Part shown: positions 55,166 through 64,000 of the stretch, piece after piece | How the letters are laid out: each line of letters opens with the position of its first letter | Numbering within the stretch: position 1 is the first letter of the stretch | NCBI GenBank assembly: GCA_021234155.1 | Contig: JAJEKV010000002.1 | Coordinates: 16,469,428 to 16,533,427 of the forward strand | Length of the DNA stretch: 64,000 nucleotides | DNA from: Isoetes taiwanensis | Taxonomy: Eukaryota > Streptophyta > Lycopodiopsida > Isoetales > Isoetaceae | Direction: 5' to 3' | The notes under the pieces: generated by a model | What the model was told of the DNA's origin: nothing | Database searches by the model: none | Seen by the model: only the letters and a program-made list of their open reading frames with translations | Program-made: the position numbers and the translations under genes

Positions 55166-57862
55166 ATGGCGGGAAAGATGGGTCTAGGTCTGGCTCCGGT
55201 GGTAGGGCAAATGTCCAGCAGCAAGAAGAAGCGTGATTACAAGCTTGGCAACCGTTTGCAGGAAGGAAAACGCCCACTATATGCCATTTGTTTTAATTTT
55301 ATCGACCTGCGCTTTCAGAACGTTTTTGCGTCAGCAGGGGGTAATCGGGTACGTAAATTTTGGAACCTTAAAACTCATAGTGATGTTTAGTGTCAAACCT
55401 TCATTGTTGATTGTGTTAGCAGATTCATAGGTAACTATCTATCAATGCCTGGAAGGAGGTGCTGTAGCGGTCATGCAAGCGTACTCCGATGAAGATGTAC
55501 GTATTTTAATATATGTTTGTTCCTTAGATATTTGGTAACATGAAACATGAAATAAATCTGTGGCGTGGTTCTTAAATTTTATATGTTTGCTCACTGTTAC
55601 AAATATGTAGCCTTCTGAAGGCGTTGCTCTCGTTAACTAACAAATCATAGATCAGGGTTGCGATATTCAGCAAATCTGAAAGGTCCAACTGGAAGATTGA
55701 ACTTACCTGATACATTTCAAGGTCAAAGCTAGATAGAAATAAACTAGCTCCTTGATAGTGTGAAATATGTCCAGCATAAAAGAGTAAAGCATGGTTCAAC
55801 AACCTTTTGCAGATGCTGCTGATACTAACCGGCTAACACTAAGCAAACCATGAAACCATGCAAGCTGGCCTACTTTATGAGAGGCGATTTTATCTTCAGT
55901 GGATTTTATTGCGTTTGTTATTGCTTTTTTGACATGAAACCTGACAAAACTTTACTGGCAGTTTATATATTCTGATTCTGATATGTCTGTCGTCCATGAC
56001 AGAAGGAGGAGTCCTTTTACACAGTTACTTGGGCTTGCGATGATCAAGGAGGTCCTGTACTCATTGCCAGTGGAAGTAATGGTATCATTCGTGTTATAGA
56101 TGCAGGGAAAGAGAAGCCAAGCAGGGTAGTTAATAGAACCTAGATTCATAGTATACATGTGTTTCTATTTTGTATCATCACAGTATTTGTTGGCCCTTAT
56201 TTTTTAAAGGGACGTATTATCTATGGCAGAGCTTAGCAGGCCATGGCGATTCAGTGAACGAACTTAGAACACAAGCCTTGAAGCCCTGCTTGATTATCTC
56301 CGCGAGCAAGGTATCCCCTCCCTTAGTTATCTTCCAGTATTCTAGGTCTTGGCTTCGTATTACGTTGACAATTATATTTGGTAGGATGAGTCAATTCGAC
56401 TCTGGAACATACATACTGGTGTCTGCATTCTTATATTTGCTGGTGCATGTGGTCATCGTAACGAAGTTCTTAGTGTGGTGCGTATCTGGCATTTCAGCTT
56501 TTCTTTTTCCCCTCCATTGCTGATTACCTGTTTTGAAACTACAGGATTTCCATCCATCAGATATAACGCAATTTGCTAGTTGTGGGATGGATAACACTAT
56601 CAAAATATGGTCTATGAAAGGTTGATATTGGAAATTATATTTGTCTGGTGAAGTGTGTGAAAAGAATTTGAGGAAGCAGTAATTGCTATAGCCTCTTTGT
56701 ATATGTGTATTTTCTGGGCTGAATAGAATGGTCTATAATGGTCATGTAACACGGTTTATGCTGGACAATGACTACAATAGGCTTCTTATGTTTAAATTTG
56801 GGATAATAATACCAGAATTTTGGCCTTATGTTGAGGACTCTTTCACATGGACTGACTCATCTTCCAGCTTTCCAACTAAATACGTGCAATATCCAGTAAG
56901 TCTTGGCCTTGTTTTTATTTTCTGCTTTTTGGCAGGTTTTGGTTATGACTAGAAGTTGAGAAACAAATAGTTAAATTGGCTACGTATTTTGGATGGCAAT
57001 TTGAGTCGTATTCAACTATATTTTTACAGATTTTGAATTCAACTGTTCATTCTAATTATGTGGATTGTACAAGGTGGCTTGGGAACTTTATTTTATCCAA
57101 GGTATGGGACTGAACTTTTGTTTTCAGTGTTTTTCATCAAAATTGGTGCATAATTCTAGGCTACAAATACTCGCCTAGTTGCTAATATTTGATTATTTTC
57201 TTCTTTAGAGTGTAGACAATGAGATTGTTTTATGGGAGCCGTTGTTCAAGGATCAAACTTCTAATGATGTAAGCGTTTTCTTTGTCATGCACTATTGCAT
57301 GTCTGCTGTTAAATTGCGTGCATTATGCCATCTGCACATATTTTATTACCATGCTGATGTAGTTAATAAAACTAACAGGGCTCTGTGGATGTCATTCAAA
57401 AGTATCCCGTCCCCGATTGTGATATATGGTTCATAAAATTTTCTTGTGATTTCAACTTCACTACATTGTCTATTGGTAAGATGCTTGCCTTGGTGTATGA
57501 TTTGATAATGTTCCTTAGATTAGACTAACCCAGTTTTTCTGGACAGGGAATAGAGATGGAAAAGTGTTTGTCTGGGATCTACAGTCTAGCCCACCAAACT
57601 TTCTTGCAAAGTAAAACAATTAACAATTAATTTGAATTTTTTGTAAAGATGCTGATACTCATTTATGGTGTCATTTAAGTAGGCTATCAAACCCACAATG
57701 CAAGTCCCCAATCAGACAGACAGCCACATCGTTTGATGGAAGGTACAACTTGAACATAATCTTTTGAATTGTTGAACTGCAAACTAAGCTGTACATCTGT
57801 ACTGCAGCATTATTCTTTGCTGCTGTGAAGATGGGAGTATCTGGAGGTGGGATGCTATCTAA
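55166..57862 (+). CDS. FIE: Polycomb PRC2 WD40 subunit FIE (ESC/EED homologue)
   Basis: Complete gene for the WD40 subunit of PRC2, which with an E(z)-type methyltransferase deposits H3K27me3 in the nucleus. Thirteen exons: 55166-55348, 55431-55496, 56003-56125, 56230-56310, 56385-56477, 56545-56620, 56816-56895, 57030-57101, 57209-57268, 57379-57475, 57547-57610, 57683-57742, 57808-57862. All introns are GT/AG, phases agree, and the product is 369 aa, the usual plant FIE length. Landmarks: [144 protein letters not shown]. These give about seven WD repeats. No lesion is seen. The N-terminal ~15 residues are variable in the family. Confidence 0.97.
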
Positions 57863-58120
57863 TTTCATGTGTTTTTGTGATGATAAATATATAGTTGATG
57901 GCTGAAAGGACAACTATACTAGAATGTCTCTGTACTTATGAGCGTGGGAAGAATGCCAATTGCATGTACAACAGGTCTTACGACTATACCCTCTAAGTCT
58001 TGGGTATAATTCAATGTCGGATGCATGCAGAAATATGGATTTTTTCAAACTCTAGAATGCCTATTCTTGCTTATTTTAAAACGTAATTGAAGAACAAAAA
58101 AAATTTGCAAGCATATAAGC
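57863..58120. other. FIE 3' flank
   Basis: 3' UTR of FIE by position. No other feature is seen. Confidence 0.4.
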
Positions 58121-58126
58121 TAGGGA

Positions 58127-58505
58127 AAACTCCAAATATGCTCAAGTTTGCAAGAATTCCAAAAATAGCCTACAAATGATGACCATTTTTGAAAAAATGG
58201 TAATATAGTTTTTGGTGCTCGAATTCAAAAGCTATCTTCACAAACATTATAGATTAGAATAAGATCAAATTCATCTAAATCGGAGTTGAAATTCATTAGG
58301 AAAAGATATTCCTAACAAGATTGCGTAAAATACAATAACTTGAAGATTCTAATACTATTTTAAACGATTCTATTGCTATTAGATAGCACTTATCTCATTT
58401 ATAAGTTTCATGAAGGGCATTTTTTAGGTGATTCATTATGAGAAAGTTATTGCCATTTAGGCCAATACCTTGTTTCAAGGGGTGGTATATTTAGAATTTT
58501 CCTCT
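58127..58505. mobile_element. MITE-like element with short inverted ends
   Basis: The left end GGGAAAACTCCAAATATG and the complement of the right end GAGGAAAATTCTAAATATAC match imperfectly over ~18 bp. The interior includes AACTTGAAGATTCTAAT and GGCATTTTTTAGG, shared with 22.78-22.92 kb. Non-coding. Confidence 0.5.
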
Positions 58506-58607
58506 AAGTTAACTGGCTTCATATTTGGTTTGCATGCCATACAACTATACTGTCCCATTTTCAATCTCGATGCGACATCATAATCCAGCACTTTTGCCGT
58601 ATACAGG

Positions 58608-58695
58608 AACCTGCTGCTGCAAATTCCGGGATGGAAGCAGTGCCGGCGCATGGAGCGCGGAGGCACCCCCGGCATTCCAGAATTTACAACAGCAG
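58608..58695. repeat. Imperfect inverted repeat
   Basis: CCTGCTGCTGCAAATTCCGG at 58608 pairs with the complement of CCAGAATTTACAACAGCAGG near 58675-58695. Arms are ~25 bp with ~4 mismatches, and the spacer is GC-rich. Confidence 0.7.
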
Positions 58696-58699
58696 GTCA

Positions 58700-60045
58700 T
58701 TCTTGCAACGTGAATGCGAGGGCACAATGATTCTGCACCAAAGCCAATGGCTTGGTGCCATGTGGCAATATTTCTTTTAAGGAATGCGAAACAGAGTTTT
58801 CTCTTTTGCGATAAAAATTTTACCACGGCATTCTTCTCTTTTACCTTCGATTCTGGCTGTTCTACCCGCGATTCCGTCTGTTCTACCTACCATTCTTCTT
58901 GATTTCACCCAGCAGAATCATTTTTACCTCGCATTTACGTACAAAGAATTGGAAGTGGAGCGCCGGAAACTGGAGCACCTCGGAACTGGATTGAAGGTAA
59001 AACTGTTCTTATAAAACCAGGTCTGCAAGTCCTCGGAAGCAATTTTTAGAAGTATGGGTCTTGGCAAATCGGATTTCGGAAGCAATTTTTAGAAGTCTGG
59101 GTTTTGGTCAGGTTTTTCAAAAGCGATATTCAGAAGCTCTTTGGCTTTGCATCTTCAATGAAATAGTGAAAACTTTGCTGCAAACATGGAATAAAAGCAC
59201 AAACAGCACAGTAGTGGATTAGCGGATTATAAGACATGTCATATATTATTAGCCACTTTCATGCTTTCTTGCTCCTTGCTCGTGTACACATTGTCAAGGC
59301 ATTGTGTCTGGGCCTTCAATGCCATAAGTGAAATTTACAGTTGCTCGTACATGGCAAAGATACCATGCTATGACAGAGGTTATGCAGAAATACTACTAGA
59401 CCATCTCCTGTTAGATTTGCTGCTACTACTTCTGCAACTGCTGGACGAAGTGCATGAAGGCTAAGTCAACTGATGGCATTGGGATATTGAATTTTCACTT
59501 CCAATCTGATGTATTTTTTGGTAATACAATAGTAGATGACCTCACTTTGTGAAATATGCATTGGTGCATAATGACAAAAGGCACACCATAAAGAACCGTA
59601 ATCTAAACGTGAGTCTCCAACAGATGGCCTTGTTTGCATTGTGCCACATTATTGCAACTCATTTAAACTTCTTTAACTAAACATATGTTCACTAAGGGAA
59701 ATTTGAGGGAACATTAAAGATATCCACATTGTCCTATTTTTATGTTAGCACTTACTAATGTGCAGTGTTCTATGTGTGAATAAATAAGGTGTTGCCCAAG
59801 AAGACCTTAATGTTGAGAACACCTAATGTTACGTAATCATATATCTAGCACAAGAAACTATGTGACTATTATGTTTAATAGATGTCTAAAATTCCTTGTG
59901 TAAGACCAGTTGTAGTTACATCGCGACATTGTGGTTACCTGATGCATAATCTCTAATTGACATATTACAAAAAATAGAGTGATTTTCCCATATTGCAACA
60001 ATTAACATCAAGAGGCATTGCCAAGAACATTGTGTGGTTTAATCC
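58700..60045. other. Unassigned interval
   Basis: No supported gene. The frame at 58784-59014 has no known domain. Confidence 0.35.
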
Positions 60046-60049
60046 AGCT

Positions 60050-60400
60050 CTTCATGAGTGCTCGTGAATGTGCTTGCCCTGTGCTACTGCACCTAAATTG
60101 CTGCGTACAATTAAAGCACTACGTTGGAAGTAAGAATAATGCATACTCTCAAACTGCATAGTCTTAAGGCTTTCTAAGGCACAATTTTTGATCTGTATAT
60201 CCAGTAACTAGTGAATTATATATTATGGAATCTTGTTTCGGCAGAGTATCAAACACATCACGTGCATCCTTGATGCTCTCACCTTTATAGACCCTCCAAC
60301 AATAATAATAATGTATGATAAGAAACCATAATTTACAACCTGGTAGTGGATATGTTGACCTTATCATGATTTACAACCTGGTCATGTATATCAACCCTGC
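60050..60400 (-). pseudogene. PPR fragment, right inverted copy
   Basis: Minus-strand reading GESIKDARDVFDTLPKQD and SIIYNSLVTGYT, better preserved than the 53.4-kb copy, then stops, then the AIAQGKHIHEHS-type region. Flanks such as ACCAGGTTGTAAAT and the ATTCA tail sequence are also shared, so the duplicated block includes non-coding DNA. Confidence 0.7.
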
Positions 60401-60422
60401 TTGATGAATTGAATTGTTCTTC

Positions 60423-60672
60423 AGGAGGTAATGGATATGCGCACTCATTTATGTTCGCTGATAGTATCTTGACATGTATCATAGTGTATCATGATGTATC
60501 CTCGTACAATCTATTCGTATTCTAATTACTGCTAAAGTTTTTCCCTCGAGAACAATTTGGGATGGGAGTCTTTTGATTCTGACAGTAATATATTTGCTGT
60601 GCTCTTTTCATTGGGTCTGGTAGGCCTATTATTTTGCATAAATGACAAAAATTCAATTCAATTCAATTCATC
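60423..60672 (+). mobile_element. LINE 3' end with (ATTCA)n tail
   Basis: Nearly identical in order to 53030-53290: AGGAGGTAATGGATATGC, the hairpin (AATTACT/AGTAATA, 60525-60592), GCCTATTATTTTGCATAAA and an (ATTCA)n tail at 60650-60668. It contains only the 3' UTR and the last few codons. Confidence 0.8.
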
Positions 60673-60674
60673 TT

Positions 60675-61200
60675 AACTTGAAAATACAATATTGGCTCAG
60701 TTAGATGCTTGAAAATGCTGATGCACTCAAATCTTTCTTACCAAGCTCGGATTTTTTTATCTTGAACATCTTACATAGGTTTACAATACTTTCCAAGCTC
60801 TGAGGTCTTGGGCGTAGGATCAATTTCATCAGAATATGGTCAAACAATCATGTTTTGCATCAAGATCTTTCGATTCTCAAAGGAAGGAAGGTAATCTGCA
60901 GTTTCTGATCATCAATCCGGCATGCACTAATGCTGAGTAGGTCAACAATCTCGCTAAAGGCCTTTGAAAAAAGTCTGAGATCAAATCCTCCTTTCTGAAT
61001 TCCCCTGTTTCGATCTCTTCTTGGCAAATCTGGCTCAAATCCTTGTCTTTTTATTGTGTCTTAGGCTTCTTATCATAAATTAGGTGCTTTTGGGGCCTTC
61101 AGGGCTATGATTACCCTTCCTGCCAAATCAGGTGAAAAAGCCGGATCTTAGCATTTCAAGATTAGGGTTCTTATTTTTTTCTTGCTGAAATATCCCACAG
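60675..61200. other. Unassigned interval
   Basis: No gene supported. Confidence 0.35.
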
Positions 61201-61203
61201 TTT

Positions 61204-61205
<2 letters not shown>

Positions 61206-61234
<29 letters not shown>

Positions 61235-61335
61235 GGGGGCTTTGAAATCTTTTTGGTTGTGGAGGGGATTCGAACCCGTCTGTACTCCCCAAACTCCTCA
61301 AACCTCCCATACCTACCACTAGGCCAAGCATTGAT
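61206..61335 (-). mobile_element. tRNA-derived SINE with poly(A)
   Basis: Minus-strand A box TGGCCTAGTGGTAGG (~61326-61312) and B box GGTTCGAATCC (61278-61268) are spaced as in a tRNA promoter. A ~28-base A tail follows (T run 61207-61234). A related head, B box GGTTCGCATCC, is at ~61800-61735. Confidence 0.7.
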
Positions 61336-62025
61336 TTATTGAAAAATGGAAGTTCACATATAGTTAAAAGTGAGGCCTGATCAATTTAAGAATGTTCTAG
61401 GATGTTCTAGTTGCTCTAGAATCTTCTAAAACCTTCTAGAATATTCTGGAATGATTTGTATGCTCATGGATGAGCACCTCAATCTAAAAATAGAAAGTTT
61501 TTTTGAAACTTTGCAAAGAACCAAAATATAATGTTCTGGAAAGTTCCGCGTCCTCAAGGTAACAATAGAAAGTTTTTTTTGAAACTTCTCAACAGTCAAC
61601 TTCTGATGGATAGCATCCGTGAGTATGTCCGCCCCCATCGACAATAAAGGAGGTGCCTCGTGGTGCGATCTGGATCCTCCGTGGCCTCCCCCCTTTTAGT
61701 GGGGAGGCTTTAAAAGCTTTCTTGTTGCATGGGGGATGCGAACCCCGGTCCATGCCCCCCAAACCTCCCATACCTAATACTTACCACTAGGCTAAGCATT
61801 GACTTATTGAGATAATTACAAGTTCACATATAGTTAAGGGTGTGGTTTGGTCACCTCAAGAATGTTCTAGGATGTTTTAAAATGTTCTAGGTAGCTCTAG
61901 AATCTTCTAGAATATTTTGGAATGATCTAGATGCTTATGGGTAAGCACTTCATTTAAAAATAGAAAGTTTCTCTGAAACTTTGCAAAGAGCCAAAATAGA
62001 ATGTTCTAGAATGTTCCAGGTGCTC
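61336..62025. promoter_or_regulatory. Heat-shock-element cluster in duplicated repeat
   Basis: Two ~340-bp homologous blocks (61240-61580 and 61683-62020) hold perfect heat-shock elements: TTCTAGAATATTCTGGAA (61434-61451, four units), TTCTGGAAAGTTC (61534-61546), GAATCTTCTAGAA (61900-61912), GAATGTTCTAGAATGTTC (61999-62016, four units). Several near-matches lie between them. They sit on the 5' side of tRNA-derived heads. Confidence 0.7.
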
Positions 62026-62164
62026 AGCGCACGTGTTGAAGGTATTCCTAGCAAACCTTCAACCTCACTGGTACAAGAACTCTTGCTTTAGGCAACCACC
62101 TCAAGCCAAACAAGGTGCTGCGCACGAAGGGTTGCCCTTCTGTGATCCGAGAGTGTGTTTGCAT

Positions 62165-62270
62165 GCTTTTTGTTTTGTTGTTTCACAATGGATCTTCCTT
62201 GTTTAATATCGAGCCCTCGTTTTGTTGTTTTTCAATGGATCTTCTTTGTTTAATATTGAGCCTTCTAAAT
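62165..62270. repeat. Direct tandem duplication, ~51-bp period
   Basis: TTTTGTTGTTTCACAATGGA through TTTAATATCGAGCC repeats once with few changes. It directly follows a copy of the GGGTTGCCC repeat at 62108-62155. Confidence 0.8.
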
Positions 62271-62274
62271 GCTA

Positions 62275-62720
62275 CAAACATAGGAATTCGTTTTTATAGC
62301 CCAAAAGTTCTTAGATTTCATAACTTGTGAGATTAGTTCATACAACTAAAGAAAAAAAAGGGAAGAGGACCCTATTTTTTCCTTCCGAAAAAATGTGTCG
62401 GTTTTAGGAGAAGGTATCAACTATGAATATTCCAAAAGCATCTTGCCTACAATATTTATACATGTTAAGATAAATATGAAAAATTAAAGTCTTATCCATT
62501 CTTCTAAAAATCAAAGGCATATGTTTCCATCTTCACCATATCAGACGATAAATCAGACGATAAATCGAGGCTAAGATTACTACGCTATCACAATTATGCT
62601 GATACTTGGCTGTAAGGGCAGAACCTAAATATTAGTTTTATTTTATTTCTCCGAATCCACATATACACGATAAATAAGCTAACTTCATAACTTTATGGAA
62701 CATAACATAATTTTACGATT
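62275..62720. other. Unassigned interval
   Basis: No gene supported. Confidence 0.35.
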
Positions 62721-63959
62721 CTATAAATGTCCATGCCATGACATCTGAGTAGGCCAGTAAGACATTATTGGAAATTTAAGGGAATTTGCCATATTCAATG
62801 GATCAGGGCAGGCACTTAACCTGATCCTCATGAATGGACCAAATGCAAGACCATCCAGCAACACATCGAATGGTCTTTCTGCTTCCACAACTATAAATTT
62901 CGCATGGCATGTTACCATAAATCTTACCAAATCATCTAAAGTGTTGACGCCATTCCTCGAGTTTACATCTGATTCTACAATGCAGAAATTAAGAGACGCA
63001 TTGCAAGGATCACAATTAATTCAAATGGATTTGGTATATTAATGGCTGACAATGCTAAAAGGGGTATAATCTTCTCGTCGTTCAGGTACTTCTATGCCAT
63101 TTCTATCAACTGGCTTGTAAATAACGCTGGCCTAATGCTGGCCTTTAAAGTGGACTTAGAAACCAGGTTCTGAAACATCTCCTGATTGTCAAAGCTAGTT
63201 GTTGACTTTCTTGGTATAGATTGACAATGGGAAGCTGATTTATGCTTGGTAACAACGGTTCCAACTGATAATGCAATATCAGCTCTAATTAAAAATGGTA
63301 TTGTGCAATGAAATGACTTGCCTCTATCACTATACCAGCCTTCGCAGTTAAAAATGGTTATGTTCAGCAAACAATTGCCTTCCAAGATGTAAATTTCAAT
63401 CTGTTTTCTAAAAAGCATACATGGGATAGCTTCTTCCCTCATTCTGATCACATTACCAGATCCTCTAGTTAGTTCTGCAAGGAAGTTTTTATTATTCACA
63501 TGTTCAATGGAATGAATGGAGGTGGATTCGTTAGGGTCTATAGATCATTGCATTATAAAAGTGATCACGCCTGGCAGTATAACAAGATAATGTATCCAGC
63601 TCATGTGCTGGCAAGACAAAAAATCTCACATCGACTTCCTACAGATCACCCATCTGTTTTTTATTATGCATCATTCCGACATACCCTGTCAATATATATT
63701 GTAGAGTACGATCACCACTTGTGATTAACACTCTATGCGGCTCCCTTTGTCTCCCTGCAAGGCCATTATGAACAATTTCCCAAAGCATTTGTTGGGCTAT
63801 AGTCTTGGGGACATGGATTGGCATTGGATACGGGTATGCCTTAATGTTGGATACCCTTAGTGGTGTTGGTATCCATTTCAAATGCATTGATTTTATTCTG
63901 AATTCGACAGATGGGTTGCTGCACGATGCAGAGGATAAATGTCTTAAGGATATATACAT
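62721..63959 (-). CDS. Unidentified minus-strand coding region, incomplete at right edge
   Basis: Three open minus-strand blocks in sequence: 63959-63639 (KWIPTPLRVSNIKAYPYPMP, PHRVLITSGDRTLQYILTG), 63499-63092 (MREEAIPCMLFRKQIEIYIL, NCLLNITIFNCEGWYSDRGK) and 62930-62721 (FIVVEAERPFDVLLDGLAF). Possible splice sites: donor G|GTATGT after QYILTG and acceptor ATCAG before ATGAGGGAAG, which keep phase. Composition is protein-like and even. I recognise no domain. Stops between the second and third blocks mean either more introns or a pseudogene. It probably continues beyond 64000. Confidence 0.35.
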
Positions 63960-64000
63960 TTCATATAAAAAGCATACGAATCTGATTACCTGTACTCACA

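Noticed and set aside
61207-61234. Poly-T tract as a transcription terminator
   Set aside because: Better explained as the complement of a SINE poly(A) tail.

Overview
This window is nuclear DNA of a land plant with a large, repeat-rich, gene-poor genome. Three intact intron-bearing plant genes sit in long stretches of decayed transposons. A fern or another seedless vascular plant is my best guess. It rests on the very mixed LINE, MULE, CACTA, Ty3 and DUF7869-type content and on abundant PPR debris. Nothing in the sequence names the species.

Intact host genes: (1) a seed-maturation (SMP-domain) LEA protein at 781-1934, 3 exons, 251 aa; (2) a leucine-rich-repeat protein at 24302-27145, 5 exons, 729 aa, of the plant family usually annotated as outer-arm-dynein-light-chain-1-like or STK11IP-like; (3) a complete Polycomb PRC2 WD40 subunit, FIE, at 55166-57862, 13 exons, 369 aa. 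Every splice junction in the three models is GT/AG and every exon keeps phase. Broken host genes are an omega-3 fatty-acid desaturase pseudogene (42068-42870, minus) and three PPR fragments. Two of the PPR fragments are inverted copies of each other on either side of FIE.

Layout: 0-2.5 kb LEA gene, then a GC-rich foldback repeat. 6.0-9.05 kb L1-like element with a 19-bp target-site duplication but no reverse transcriptase. 9.8-12 kb Ty3/gypsy leader and gag remnant. 14.6-15.5 kb Ty3 integrase tail back to back with a LINE endonuclease piece. 16.8-18.6 kb LINE insertion with an empty-site copy, plus tandem arrays. 24.3-27.1 kb LRR gene. 28.3-39.4 kb a stretch bounded by MULE-like inverted repeats and holding three genes. 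41-43 kb PPR and desaturase pseudogenes. 44.6-53.3 kb several LINE 3' ends and one CACTA terminus. 53.7-54.4 kb short MULE. 55.2-57.9 kb FIE. 58-64 kb MITE-like repeats, inverted PPR copy, tRNA-derived SINE repeats loaded with heat-shock elements, and an unidentified minus-strand coding region at the right edge.

Most interesting region: 30.9-38.1 kb. On the minus strand is a DUF8039/DUF7869-type transposase-like gene with candidate acidic residues and a zinc-knuckle/basic tail. Head to head with it on the plus strand is a gene joining a ParB-like domain to a C-terminal segment that looks like motif I of N4/N6 amino-methyltransferases. A third small ORF is convergent with that gene. A 22-bp palindrome recurs in the ParB/methylase gene's intron and again downstream of it. 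All but the small ORF carry frameshifts. I read it as a recently decayed mobile element carrying its own putative DNA-modification gene.
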